18,337 nt of DNA from Comamonadaceae bacterium (GTDB lineage: Bacteria; Pseudomonadota; Gammaproteobacteria; Burkholderiales; Burkholderiaceae_C), in the NCBI GenBank assembly GCA_947451445.1, contig CANFZJ010000022.1, positions 1 to 18,337 on the forward strand, given 5' to 3'. A program made the position numbers and the translations under genes. Below, in pieces: positions 7,911 through 15,509 of this stretch. The notes under the pieces are model-generated. The model was not told the DNA's origin and made no database searches. It saw only the letters and a program-made list of their open reading frames with translations. How positions within the stretch are numbered: the stretch's first letter is position 1; every line of letters starts with the position of its first letter.

Positions 7911-7938
7911 TGCCTCGGTAAGTGAGGCAAAGATTGTA
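7911..7938 (-). promoter_or_regulatory. Possible -10 box and RBS hairpin in front of uvrA
   Basis: In the 67-nt gap between iclR and uvrA, the minus strand reads TACAAT (7938-7933), a good -10, but no convincing -35 lies 16-19 nt upstream. Just downstream, TGCCTC (7911-7916) and GAGGCA (7924-7929) make a 6-bp stem with a 7-nt loop that would enclose the only purine-rich, SD-like bases before the uvrA ATG. No CTGT-N8-ACAG LexA box was found, so SOS control is not supported. uvrA may also be read from the iclR transcript. Confidence 0.35.
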
Positions 7939-7970
7939 GGGAGCGACTTCCGCGCAGCGGGTTCTGGGGG

Positions 7971-8756
7971 TTATTGGGCGAACGACAGCGCCCGTGCCGC
8001 CTCGCGCAGGTATTCGCGCACCGCGTCCAGCCCAGGGCCGACGTGGCGGTCGATACGGCGGATGTAGGGGCAGGTCAGGGTGGCCAGGGCGGTGTTGTCC
8101 GGCCCCAGCACGGGGAAGGAGATGTCCACCACACCAAAGGACTGCGCGCTGGCGCGCTCCAGGTAGCCCTGGCTGCGGATGGCGTCCAGGGTGGCGGCCA
8201 GCTGGTCGGGGGCTATCGGCACCTCGCCGTCCAGTGGCGTGTGCTCGGCCAACATGGCGCTGAAGCGTCCGGGGTCGGCGTAGGCCAGCAGCAGGTGGCC
8301 GGACGCGGTGTCCAGCAGGCCCACGCGCGCGCCGCGCTGGACGGCAAAGCTCCAGCCGCTGGGGCTGTTGATTTGGGCGCTGATGAGCACATTGCCCCGG
8401 TCGTACACGCCCATGTGGCAAGACTGTTCGGCCCGGCGCGCAAAGTCGTCCATGATGGGCAGGGCCTGGTTGACCAGGCGGTTCATGGGCGGGTGCATGT
8501 GGGCCAATGCAAACAGCTTCAGGCTCAGGGCGTAGCGGTCGCCGGAGGGGTTGCGCATCACATACTGGCGGGCGACCAGGCGCTCCAGCATGCGGTAGAT
8601 CTCGCTGGCGCTGCGGTCCATTTCCTTGACGATTTCGGCCCGGGTCAGGCCCTGCGGCTGGGCCGCCAGCAGCTCCAGAATGTCCAGCCCTTTGTCCAGC
8701 GCCGGGGCACGGTAGCGGTCGTCGGTGGCGGTGCTGGGAGGGGGCGTGGGGAGCAT
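7971..8756 (-). CDS. IclR-family transcriptional regulator, probable regulator of the fucose cluster
   Basis: The 261-residue product has the two-domain IclR layout. An N-terminal winged HTH lies about residues 17-80 (ALDKGLDILELLA, then LTRAEIVKEMDRSASEIYRMLERL). A C-terminal effector domain follows (SCHMGVYDRGNVLISAQ, GLLDTASGHLLLAY, then the QGY...FGVVDISFPVLGPDN segment characteristic of the family). It is transcribed away from the fucose catabolic cluster, across a 219-bp gap holding a palindrome of the right size for an IclR dimer. By family precedent it would bind a sugar-acid intermediate such as L-fuconate or 2-keto-3-deoxy-L-fuconate and control the divergent operon; ligand and sign of regulation are inferred. 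The ATG at 8756 is preceded by an AGAGA Shine-Dalgarno-like run. uvrA lies 67 nt downstream on the same strand. Confidence 0.92.
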   Translation of the reverse strand: MLPTPPPSTATDDRYRAPALDKGLDILELLAAQPQGLTRAEIVKEMDRSASEIYRMLERLVARQYVMRNPSGDRYALSLKLFALAHMHPPMNRLVNQALPIMDDFARRAEQSCHMGVYDRGNVLISAQINSPSGWSFAVQRGARVGLLDTASGHLLLAYADPGRFSAMLAEHTPLDGEVPIAPDQLAATLDAIRSQGYLERASAQSFGVVDISFPVLGPDNTALATLTCPYIRRIDRHVGPGLDAVREYLREAARALSFAQ

Positions 8757-8850
8757 GGCGGGTCTCTTTTTTAGGGGATGCGGGGCTTTTTATAGCAGAG
8801 CGGCGTGTGCGGGAAAGTACCAAGTGGCCGCAGCGCAATCGCGATTACTA

Positions 8851-8879
8851 TTTTCATCCATAAACGCATTGTTTATATT
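8851..8879 (+). promoter_or_regulatory. Candidate sigma-70 promoter of the fucose operon
   Basis: TTTTCA (8851-8856, 4 of 6 consensus) and TATATT (8874-8879, 5 of 6) are spaced by exactly 17 nt on the plus strand, within an AT-rich island. Predicted start is near 8886, giving a leader of about 90 nt before the first ATG at 8976. An inverted repeat occupies the spacer and part of the -10, as expected for a repressible promoter. Confidence 0.5.
8860..8876. promoter_or_regulatory. Candidate IclR-type operator
   Basis: ATAAAC (8860-8865) and GTTTAT (8871-8876) are perfect 6-bp inverted repeats with a 5-nt spacer, a 17-bp dyad lying between the predicted -35 and -10 of the fucose operon. Its size and AT-rich arms resemble operators of IclR members such as KdgR. 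A second, 10-bp perfect palindrome, AATCGCGATT (8837-8846), lies just upstream and could be another half of the regulatory region. Binding by the adjacent IclR protein is inferred. Confidence 0.5.
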
Positions 8880-8887
8880 TAAATCAC

Positions 8888-8946
8888 GACTTACGCAGCG
8901 CCCCCCTGAAGGCCCAAAGGGCCGCCAGTCAGGCGCTGCGTAAGTC
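8888..8946. repeat. 59-nt near-perfect palindrome in the operon leader
   Basis: GACTTACGCAGCGCC (8888-8902) and GGCGCTGCGTAAGTC (8932-8946) are perfect 15-bp inverted repeats. Sharing the same centre (8917) are CTG/CAG (8906-8908/8926-8928) and GGCCC-AAA-GGGCC (8911-8923). The whole would fold as one long hairpin in RNA or a cruciform in DNA. It has no T-run, so it is not an intrinsic terminator. The end sequence resembles small mobile palindromes of Burkholderiales (recollection only). No target duplication is obvious at its edges. Confidence 0.85.
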
Positions 8947-8975
8947 CTGCAAACATTTCCACAGGAGTCGTCTAT

Positions 8976-9737
8976 ATGCACCCAGGCCGGTTAGAAGGAA
9001 AGACCATGCTGATCACCGCTGCCGCGCAAGGCATTGGGCGGGCCAGCGCACTGGCCTGTGCAGCAGAGGGTGCGACGGTGATTGCCACCGACATCCATGC
9101 CGCGTTTCTGGACAGCCTGGCCGCCGAGCATCCGCGCATCCAGACCGTGCAGCTGGATGTGCTGGATGGCGCTGCCGTCGCTGCGCTGGCCGCCCGCACG
9201 CCCGCGCTGGACGCACTGTTCAACTGCGCGGGCATGGTGGTCAACGGCAGCGTGCTGGAATGCACCGAGGCGGATTGGGATTTGAGCTTTGAACTGAACG
9301 TCAAAAGCATGTTCCGCATGACCCGCTCCTTTTTGCCCGCCATGCTGGCCAAGGCAGAAGCCGAACAGGGCAGCGTGTCCATCATCAACATGGCGTCTAT
9401 GGCGTCCAGCATCAAGGGCTTTGCCAACCGCTGCGCCTATGGCGCGACCAAGGCGGCGGTGATCGGCCTGACTAAATCCCTGGCGGCCGACTACGTAAAA
9501 GCCGGTTTGCGCGCCAACGCGCTGTGCCCCGGCACGGTGGACACTCCGTCACTGCGCGGGCGCATTGCCAGCTACGCCGACCCGGTGCAGGCCGAAAAAG
9601 ACTTCATCGCCCGCCAGCCTATGGGCCGGCTGGCCACGGTGGACGACATCGCGCCGATGGTGGTCTACCTGGCTAGCGACGCATCAAAGTTTGTCACGGG
9701 GCAAACCCTGCTGGTCGACGGCGGCGTCACTATCTGA
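8976..9737 (+). CDS. SDR oxidoreductase, probable 2-keto-3-deoxy-L-fuconate dehydrogenase
   Basis: This 253-residue short-chain dehydrogenase opens with a variant cofactor loop, TAAAQGIGRA (14-23), where Ala replaces the first Gly of TGxxxGxG. I recall this form from the keto-deoxy-fuconate dehydrogenase/BDH2-like branch. D39 after the second strand predicts NAD+. FNCAG (82-86), a Ser in NMASMASS (139-144), Y155 and K159 of YGATK, and CPG (184-186) complete the SDR set. In this cluster it should oxidise 2-keto-3-deoxy-L-fuconate to the 2,4-diketo compound cleaved by the FAH-family hydrolase at 13365. The start is ATG with AGGAG at 8963-8967. It is the first gene of the operon and ends 9 nt before the transporter ATPase. 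The SDR family is certain; the substrate depends on context. Confidence 0.85.
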   Translation: MHPGRLEGKTMLITAAAQGIGRASALACAAEGATVIATDIHAAFLDSLAAEHPRIQTVQLDVLDGAAVAALAARTPALDALFNCAGMVVNGSVLECTEADWDLSFELNVKSMFRMTRSFLPAMLAKAEAEQGSVSIINMASMASSIKGFANRCAYGATKAAVIGLTKSLAADYVKAGLRANALCPGTVDTPSLRGRIASYADPVQAEKDFIARQPMGRLATVDDIAPMVVYLASDASKFVTGQTLLVDGGVTI

Positions 9738-9746
9738 AAGCGCTGC

Positions 9747-11261
9747 GTGACCCCTTTAGTCACCATCCGCAACCTGAGCAAGTCGTTCCCCGGCGTGAAG
9801 GCGCTGGACAAGGTGCAGTTTGACCTGTTGCCGGGCGAGGTACACGCCCTGATGGGCGAAAACGGTGCGGGCAAGTCCACGCTGATGAAGATTCTGGCCG
9901 GGGTCTATAGCAAAGACAGCGGCGAGATGCAGGTCAACGGCCATCCGGTGGACATCACCAGCCCGGCGCATGCCCAGTCGCTGGCGATTGGCATCATCCA
10001 CCAGGAGCTGCACCTGATGGGCCACCTGAGTGCGGCGCAAAACATCTACCTGGGCCGCGAGCCGCGCAAGGCGATGGGTCTGCTGCTGGACGAGGCGCAA
10101 CTGAACCGCGACGCCCAGGCCCTGTTCGACCGGATGCACCTGGCGCTGGCCCCCACCACCCGGATCGACACGCTGACCGTGGCGCGCCAGCAGATGGTGG
10201 AGATTGCCAAGGCGCTGTCGTTCAAGTCGCGCGTGCTCATCATGGACGAGCCCACCGCTGCGCTGAACAATGCCGAGATCGACGACCTGTTTCGCATCAT
10301 CCGCCAGCTGAAAAGCGAGGGCGTAGGCATTGTCTACATCTCGCACAAGATGGACGAGATCCAGCGCATTGCCGACCGCATCACCGTGATGCGCGACGGC
10401 ACCTACGTGGACACCGTACCCGCCAGCACGCCCATGTCCCAGGTGATCGCCATGATGGTCGGGCGCACCCTGGAGGCGGTGGACAAGCGCATTCCCGATA
10501 CCTCGGCCCACGAAGTGCTGCTGGACGTGCGCCACCTGCACCGGGGCCGGGCCATCCGCGACGTGAGCTTCAGCGTGCGCCGGGGCGAGATTCTGGGCTT
10601 TGCCGGGTTGATGGGGGCCGGGCGTACCGAGGTGGCGCGGGCCGTGTTTGGGGCCGACCCGGTGGAGTCCGGTGAGGTGTGGGTGCGCGGCCAGAAAATT
10701 CGCCTGCACTCGCCCGAAGACGCGGTGCGCGCAGGCATTGGCTACCTGTCCGAAGACCGCAAGCACTTTGGTCTGGCCACCGGCATGGACGTAGCCGCCA
10801 ACATCACCCTGCCCAGCCTGAAAAGCTGGCTGCAATGGGGCGTTTTTTTGAACCAACCCGCCATCCGCCAAGTCGCGCAGCAGATGGTGGACAAGCTGCG
10901 CGTCAAAACCCCGTCGCTGGCCCAAACCACCCGGTTGCTGTCGGGCGGCAACCAGCAAAAGGTGGTGATTGCCAAATGGCTGGTACGCGACTGCGAAGTG
11001 CTGATTTTTGACGAGCCCACACGGGGCATCGACATCGGGGCCAAAAGTGAAATCTACAAACTGCTGCACGAGCTGGCCGCCCAGGGCCGCGCGATTGTGG
11101 TCATCTCCAGCGAACTGCCCGAGGTGCTGCAACTGAGCCACCGGATACTGGTGATGTGCGAAGGCCGGATTACCGGCGAGGTGCGTGGCGACACCGCCAC
11201 CCAAGAGACTTTGATGGCCCTGGCCACCCAGCGCACGCCCGATCCGCTCAGCGTGCATTGA
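9747..11261 (+). CDS. Sugar ABC transporter ATP-binding protein (RbsA/MglA type, two ATPase domains)
   Basis: The 504-residue protein is a CUT2-family fused ATPase. The first domain has an intact Walker A, GENGAGKST (37-45), and Walker B, VLIMDEPTA (163-171), but the degenerate signature TVARQQMVEIAKAL. The second has a degenerate P-loop, GLMGAGRTE (287-295), with an intact LSGGNQQK signature (398-405) and LIFDEPT (419-425). This complementary asymmetry is normal for RbsA/MglA/XylG proteins. Translation starts at GTG (9747), 9 nt after the SDR stop, with GAAAG just upstream. It should energise uptake of a monosaccharide, here probably L-fucose, through the permease and binding protein that follow. 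Substrate is inferred from the catabolic genes. Confidence 0.95.
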   Translation: MTPLVTIRNLSKSFPGVKALDKVQFDLLPGEVHALMGENGAGKSTLMKILAGVYSKDSGEMQVNGHPVDITSPAHAQSLAIGIIHQELHLMGHLSAAQNIYLGREPRKAMGLLLDEAQLNRDAQALFDRMHLALAPTTRIDTLTVARQQMVEIAKALSFKSRVLIMDEPTAALNNAEIDDLFRIIRQLKSEGVGIVYISHKMDEIQRIADRITVMRDGTYVDTVPASTPMSQVIAMMVGRTLEAVDKRIPDTSAHEVLLDVRHLHRGRAIRDVSFSVRRGEILGFAGLMGAGRTEVARAVFGADPVESGEVWVRGQKIRLHSPEDAVRAGIGYLSEDRKHFGLATGMDVAANITLPSLKSWLQWGVFLNQPAIRQVAQQMVDKLRVKTPSLAQTTRLLSGGNQQKVVIAKWLVRDCEVLIFDEPTRGIDIGAKSEIYKLLHELAAQGRAIVVISSELPEVLQLSHRILVMCEGRITGEVRGDTATQETLMALATQRTPDPLSVH

Positions 11262-11288
11262 TATTGACAAGAAACAAGGCCCACACCC

Positions 11289-12284
11289 ATGTCTGCCCTC
11301 TCCTCTTCCTGGTTGACGCGCCTGTCCGGCGGGCAAGCCAAGCAAAAACTACTCGCGTTTGCCAGCCTGATCGTGCTGGTGATCGTGTTCACGGTACTCA
11401 AACCCGACGCGTTCATGACGCAGGACAACATCATCGGCATCCTGCAGTCCACCACGGTGATTGGCGTACTGGCCATTGCCAGCACCTTCATCATCATCAC
11501 CTCGGGTATCGACCTGTCGGTGGGCGTGCTGATGACCTTCTGCTCGGTGATGGCGGGGGTCTTCATGGTGAACCTGGGCATGCCCATGGCGCTGGGCATC
11601 GTCTGCGCCATCGGCATGGGGGCGCTGATGGGCTGCGTCTCAGGGCTTGCGATTACCAAGCTCAAAGTACCGCCCTTCATTGCCACGCTGGGCATGATGA
11701 TGTTGCTCAAAGGCAGCTCGTTGATCATCACCCAAACCCGGCCGATCTACTTCAACGACGTAGAGGGCTTTGACCAGATCGCCCTGGGTTCGCTGCTGGG
11801 CGACCTGCTGCCCGACCTGCCGATTCCGAACGGAGTGCTGATCATGTTCGCGGTGGCCGTGGTCTGCGCGGTGGTACTCAACAAAACCGCCCTGGGCCGC
11901 TACACCTTTGCCCTGGGCAGCAACGAGGAGGCCGTGCGTTTGTCCGGCGTGAACGTGGACCGCTGGAAAACCATCGTCTACACCTTCAGCGGCGGCATTT
12001 GCGGCATTGCAGGCCTGCTGATCGCATCGCGCCTGAACTCGGCCCAACCGGCGCTGGGCCAGGGCTACGAGCTGGACGCCATCGCCGCTGTGGTGATTGG
12101 CGGCACCTCGCTCAGCGGTGGCAGCGGTACGGTGCTGGGCACCATCATCGGCGCGTTCATCATGAGCGTGCTGATCAACGGCCTGCGCATCCTATCTGTG
12201 GCGCAGGAATGGCAAATGGTACTGACCGGGTTGATCATCATCCTGGCCGTCTACACCGACAACCTGCGCCGCAGCAAGCAGTAA
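11289..12284 (+). CDS. Sugar ABC transporter permease (RbsC/CUT2 family)
   Basis: The 331-residue protein is strongly hydrophobic with about eight to ten membrane segments. It carries hallmarks of the ribose-type permease family: FIIITSGIDLSVG in the first third, KVPPFIATLGMM in the middle, a GSNEEAVRLSGVNV cytoplasmic loop that contacts the ATPase, and ELDAIAAVVIGGTSLSGG near the C-terminus. It lies 27 nt after the ATPase gene, with a modest AAGG Shine-Dalgarno about 10 nt before the ATG. The inner-membrane channel probably works as a homodimer with the two-domain ATPase. A 72-nt gap separates it from the binding-protein gene. Confidence 0.95.
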   Translation: MSALSSSWLTRLSGGQAKQKLLAFASLIVLVIVFTVLKPDAFMTQDNIIGILQSTTVIGVLAIASTFIIITSGIDLSVGVLMTFCSVMAGVFMVNLGMPMALGIVCAIGMGALMGCVSGLAITKLKVPPFIATLGMMMLLKGSSLIITQTRPIYFNDVEGFDQIALGSLLGDLLPDLPIPNGVLIMFAVAVVCAVVLNKTALGRYTFALGSNEEAVRLSGVNVDRWKTIVYTFSGGICGIAGLLIASRLNSAQPALGQGYELDAIAAVVIGGTSLSGGSGTVLGTIIGAFIMSVLINGLRILSVAQEWQMVLTGLIIILAVYTDNLRRSKQ

Positions 12285-12356
12285 GGAGCGCCCCGACATC
12301 CACACGCACAACCCTCACCCAAGCCTGTAAAAACAACACCCATTCGGAGACATACC

Positions 12357-13301
12357 ATGAACGCAAAACGTCAACTTCTCACCCTCGCCGCCAGCTTGGC
12401 TTTGGCCGGCTTTGCCCACACCGCTTCGGCCCAGGAGATTTACATCCCCTTGATCTCAAAAGGCTTTCAACACCAGTTCTGGCAGGCCGTGAAACAGGGT
12501 GCGGACCAGGCGGGCAAGGACTACAAGGTCAAGGTCACGTTTGAAGGCCCGGAAACCGAGCAGCAAGTGGACAAACAAATCGACATGCTGTCGGCCGCCC
12601 TGGCCAAAAAGCCTGCCGCCATTGGCTTTGCCGCGCTGGACAGCAAAGCCGCCATTCCGCTGCTGAAAAAAGCCCAGGCCGCCAAAATTCCGGTGATCGC
12701 ATTTGACTCGGGCGTGGACAGCGACATCGTGGTCACGACCGCGCAAACCGACAGCAAGGCCGCTGCGGCATTGGCAGCGGACAAGATGGCTGAAAAAATC
12801 GGCGGTGAAGGCGAGGTGGCAGTCATCGGCCACGACCAGACCAGCACCACGGGCACGGGCCGCCGCGACGGTTTTGTGGACCAGATCAAGGCCAAGTACC
12901 CCAAGATCAAGGTGGTAGACATCCAGTACGGCGGTGGCGACCACCTGAAGTCGGCCGAGATTGCCAAAACCCTGCTGCAGGCCCACCCCAAGCTCAAGGG
13001 CATCTTCGGCACCAACGAAGGCTCGGCCATCGGCGCAGGCAAGGGTCTGAAAGAAGCCAAGAAAACGGGCGTCATCATCATCGGCTTTGACTCTGGCAAG
13101 GCGCAAAAAGACATGATCAATGACGGCACCATTGCCGGGGCCATCACGCAAAACCCCGTCGGCATTGGCTACAAAACCGTGGAGGCCGCAGTGAAGGCAC
13201 TCAAGGGCGAGAAGCTGCCCAAGATCATCGACACCGGCTTTTACTACTACGACAAGTCGAACATGGCCGAGCCCAAGATTGCGGCAGTTCTCTACGATTG
13301 A
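12357..13301 (+). CDS. Periplasmic sugar-binding protein (RbsB-like, Peripla_BP_4)
   Basis: The 314-residue protein begins with a Sec signal peptide (MNAKRQ, hydrophobic core 7-20, ASA at 23-25, cleavage before Q26). The mature part is a ribose-type binding fold: IYIPLISKGFQHQFWQAVKQG, a VDKQIDMLSAAL helix, PVIAFDSGVDSD, GHDQTSTTGTGRRDGF, IFGTNEGSAIGAGKGL and GFDSGKAQKDMINDG. It should capture the sugar in the periplasm and deliver it to the upstream permease and ATPase. The start is backed by CGGAGA at 12345-12350. An intrinsic terminator begins 10 nt after the stop, which suggests this gene is the end of the most abundant transcript, as is common for binding proteins. L-fucose as ligand is inferred from neighbours. 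Confidence 0.94.
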   Translation: MNAKRQLLTLAASLALAGFAHTASAQEIYIPLISKGFQHQFWQAVKQGADQAGKDYKVKVTFEGPETEQQVDKQIDMLSAALAKKPAAIGFAALDSKAAIPLLKKAQAAKIPVIAFDSGVDSDIVVTTAQTDSKAAAALAADKMAEKIGGEGEVAVIGHDQTSTTGTGRRDGFVDQIKAKYPKIKVVDIQYGGGDHLKSAEIAKTLLQAHPKLKGIFGTNEGSAIGAGKGLKEAKKTGVIIIGFDSGKAQKDMINDGTIAGAITQNPVGIGYKTVEAAVKALKGEKLPKIIDTGFYYYDKSNMAEPKIAAVLYD

Positions 13302-13310
13302 TGCGTTTTC

Positions 13311-13347
13311 GGGCGGATGGATGCAGCCGCATCTGCCGCCCTTTTTT
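13311..13347 (+). terminator. Intrinsic terminator/attenuator inside the fucose operon
   Basis: GGGCGG (13311-13316) pairs with CCGCCC (13336-13341), and GATGC (13320-13324) with GCATC (13329-13333) around an AGCC loop, with a small 3/2 internal loop between the stems. Six T residues follow directly (13342-13347). It sits between the binding-protein stop (13301) and the GTG of the hydrolase (13365). Partial termination would make transport mRNA exceed catabolic mRNA; no separate promoter for the distal genes was recognised. Confidence 0.8.
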
Positions 13348-13364
13348 ACCAAGAAGGAAAGACT

Positions 13365-14219
13365 GTGAAACTCTTACGCTACGGATTGCCAGGACAAGAA
13401 AAACCCGGCGTGCTGGACAGCCAAGGCCGCGTGCGCGACCTCTCCGATGTCATTGTCGATGTAGCGGGTGCAGCGCTGCTGCCCCATAGCCTGGCACGTT
13501 TGCGTGACTTGAACATCGACAGCCTGCCCCTGGTGGCGGGTACGCCGCAGCAAGACCTGCGTCTGGGTCCTTGTGTCGGCAGCGTAGGCAAATTTATCTG
13601 CATTGGTTTGAACTACTCCGACCACGCCGCCGAAAGCGGCATGCAGGTGCCGCCCGAGCCCGTCGTGTTCAACAAATGGACCAGCGCCATCGTCGGCCCC
13701 AACGACGCAGTAGAAATCCCCCGTGGCTCGCTCAAAACCGACTGGGAGGTGGAGCTGGGCGTGGTCATTGGCAAGGGGGGCCGCTACATTGACGAGGCGG
13801 ATGCACTGTCGCACGTGGCGGGCTACTGCGTGGTGAACGACGTGTCTGAACGCGAATACCAGCTGGAACGCAGCGGCACCTGGGACAAGGGCAAGGGCTG
13901 CGACACCTTTGGCCCCACCGGCCCCTGGCTGGTCACTGCCGACGAAATCCCGGACCCACAGGCCCTGAAGATGTGGCTGGAGGTAGACGGCAAACGCTAT
14001 CAAAACGGCAGCACCTCCACCATGGTCTACGGCGTGCAGTTTCTGGTGTCTTACCTCAGCCGCTTCATGAGCCTGCAGCCCGGCGACGTGATCTCCACCG
14101 GCACGCCGCCCGGCGTGGGCATGGGCCAAAAGCCATCGGTCTACCTGCGCGCGGGGCAAACCATGCACCTGGGTATCGACGGCCTGGGCACCCAGACCCA
14201 AACCACCGTACAAGCCTGA
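13365..14219 (+). CDS. FAH-family hydrolase, probable 2,4-diketo-3-deoxy-L-fuconate hydrolase
   Basis: The 284-residue protein belongs to the fumarylacetoacetate hydrolase family. Metal-binding acids are visible as E128 and E130 in DWEVELGVVIG and D159 in VNDVSERE; GLNYSDHAAE (81-90) and GTPPGVG (246-252) are family signatures. In non-phosphorylating fucose/rhamnose pathways this family cleaves the 2,4-diketo-3-deoxy sugar acid to pyruvate and L-lactate, matching the SDR at 8976. I place the start at GTG 13365, preceded by a strong AAGGA at 13354-13358. An in-frame ATG at 13317 lies inside the terminator stem and would add residues not seen in relatives, which begin MKLLRYG. It ends 11 nt before the dehydratase. 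Family certain; exact substrate inferred. Confidence 0.88.
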   Translation: MKLLRYGLPGQEKPGVLDSQGRVRDLSDVIVDVAGAALLPHSLARLRDLNIDSLPLVAGTPQQDLRLGPCVGSVGKFICIGLNYSDHAAESGMQVPPEPVVFNKWTSAIVGPNDAVEIPRGSLKTDWEVELGVVIGKGGRYIDEADALSHVAGYCVVNDVSEREYQLERSGTWDKGKGCDTFGPTGPWLVTADEIPDPQALKMWLEVDGKRYQNGSTSTMVYGVQFLVSYLSRFMSLQPGDVISTGTPPGVGMGQKPSVYLRAGQTMHLGIDGLGTQTQTTVQA

Positions 14220-14230
14220 CCCTAGCCGCC

Positions 14231-15508
14231 ATGACCCAAGTCACCCACCTGCGCGTCGTGGACGTGCGCTTCCCCACGTCCCAACAACTGGACGGTTCGG
14301 ACGCCATGAACCCCGACCCGGACTATTCCGCGGCCTACGTGGTTCTGGAAACCGACCAACCCGGCCTGGAAGGCCACGGCCTGACCTTCACCATTGGCCG
14401 TGGCAATGAAATTTGCTGCGCTGCCATAGAGGCCTTGCGCCATCTGGTGGTGGGTCTGGACATGGCCTGGGTGGCGGAGGACATGGGCCGCTTCTGGCGC
14501 TATATCACCTCCGACAGCCAGCTGCGCTGGATTGGCCCGGACAAGGGCGCCATCCACCTGGCCACCGGCGCGGTGGTGAACGCGGTGTGGGACCTGTGGG
14601 CCAAACAAGAAGGCGTGCCGGTATGGCAGCTGGTGGCGCGCATGGGCCCTGAGGAGCTCGTCAAACTGATCGACTTTCGCTACATCACCGACTGCATCAC
14701 GCCCGCCGAAGCCCTGGCCTTGCTGCAAAAACAAGCGGTGGGCAAGGCCGAGCGCTGGGCTACGCTGGAGCGCGAAGGCTACCCCTGCTACACCACCTCG
14801 GCCGGTTGGCTGGGCTACGGCGACGACAAGCTGCGCCGCCTGTGCCAAGAGGCGATAGACGCGGGCTTTAACCACGTGAAGATGAAAGTGGGCCGCGACA
14901 AGGCAGATGACATTCGCCGCCTGACGATTGCCCGCGAGGTGTTGGGGCCAGACCGCCATTTGATGATCGACGCCAACCAGGTGTGGGAGGTCAACCAGGC
15001 CGTGGAATGGGTCAATGACCTGGCCTTTTGCAAACCCTGGTTCATCGAAGAGCCGACCAGCCCGGACGATATCGAAGGCCACCGCGTGATCCGCGAAGGC
15101 GTGCACCCGGTCAAGGTGGCCACGGGCGAGATGTGCCAAAACCGCATCGTCTTTAAACAACTCATCATGCGCGGTGCTATTGACGTGGTGCAGATAGACT
15201 CCTGCCGCTTGGGCGGTGTGAACGAAATTCTGGCCGTCATGCTGATGGCCGCCAAGTACAACTTGCCGGTGTGCCCGCACGCCGGGGGCGTGGGCCTGTG
15301 CGAATACGTGCAGCACCTGTCGATGATCGACTACCTGTGCATTGCCGGTACGCGCGAGGGCCGGGTGATTGAGTATGTAGACCACCTGCACGAGCACTTT
15401 GTGGACCCCTGTGTCATCCAAAACGCAGCCTACATGCCGCCCACGGCAGCGGGGTTCTCCATCCAGATGAAGCCAGAGTCGTTGCAGCAATACACCTACC
15501 GCGCCTAG
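14231..15508 (+). CDS. fucD: L-fuconate dehydratase (enolase superfamily)
   Basis: The 425-residue protein matches the fuconate dehydratase/ENOSF1 branch of the mandelate racemase-type enolase superfamily throughout. Markers are DFRYITDCITPAEAL, YPCYTTSAGWLGYGDD, EEPTSPDD, IDSCRLGGVNE, PVCPHAGGVGLCE and EYVDHLHEHF. Catalytic candidates are K217 and K219 (KMK), metal ligands D247, E273 and E300, D323-H350 as the general-base dyad, and E381. All lie one position before the residues I recall for the Xanthomonas campestris enzyme. It should dehydrate L-fuconate to 2-keto-3-deoxy-L-fuconate with Mg2+. The open frame extends upstream to 13973, but that part only shadows the hydrolase gene; the ATG at 14231 gives the family length. 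The Shine-Dalgarno is weak, so translational coupling across the 11-nt gap is likely. Confidence 0.93.
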   Translation: MTQVTHLRVVDVRFPTSQQLDGSDAMNPDPDYSAAYVVLETDQPGLEGHGLTFTIGRGNEICCAAIEALRHLVVGLDMAWVAEDMGRFWRYITSDSQLRWIGPDKGAIHLATGAVVNAVWDLWAKQEGVPVWQLVARMGPEELVKLIDFRYITDCITPAEALALLQKQAVGKAERWATLEREGYPCYTTSAGWLGYGDDKLRRLCQEAIDAGFNHVKMKVGRDKADDIRRLTIAREVLGPDRHLMIDANQVWEVNQAVEWVNDLAFCKPWFIEEPTSPDDIEGHRVIREGVHPVKVATGEMCQNRIVFKQLIMRGAIDVVQIDSCRLGGVNEILAVMLMAAKYNLPVCPHAGGVGLCEYVQHLSMIDYLCIAGTREGRVIEYVDHLHEHFVDPCVIQNAAYMPPTAAGFSIQMKPESLQQYTYRA

Positions 15509-15509
15509 C

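Noticed and set aside
7904..7930. Nine-codon upstream extension of uvrA from a TTG
   Set aside because: There is no RBS for the TTG, and the ATG at 7903 gives the normal UvrA N-terminus.
8888..8946. Palindrome as an intrinsic terminator or riboswitch
   Set aside because: There is no T-run after the stem and no conserved riboswitch core was recognised; a leader hairpin or mobile palindrome is the simpler reading.
9756..11345. 529-codon open frame on the minus strand
   Set aside because: It lies opposite the sugar ABC ATPase, whose P-loop, signature and Walker B motifs are intact; the antisense product has no family features.
13973..14230. N-terminal extension of the fuconate dehydratase
   Set aside because: These 86 codons only re-read the hydrolase gene in another frame; the family N-terminus begins at the ATG at 14231.
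14222..15490. 422-codon open frame on the minus strand
   Set aside because: It lies opposite the L-fuconate dehydratase, which has a full catalytic set; the antisense frame is a composition artefact.
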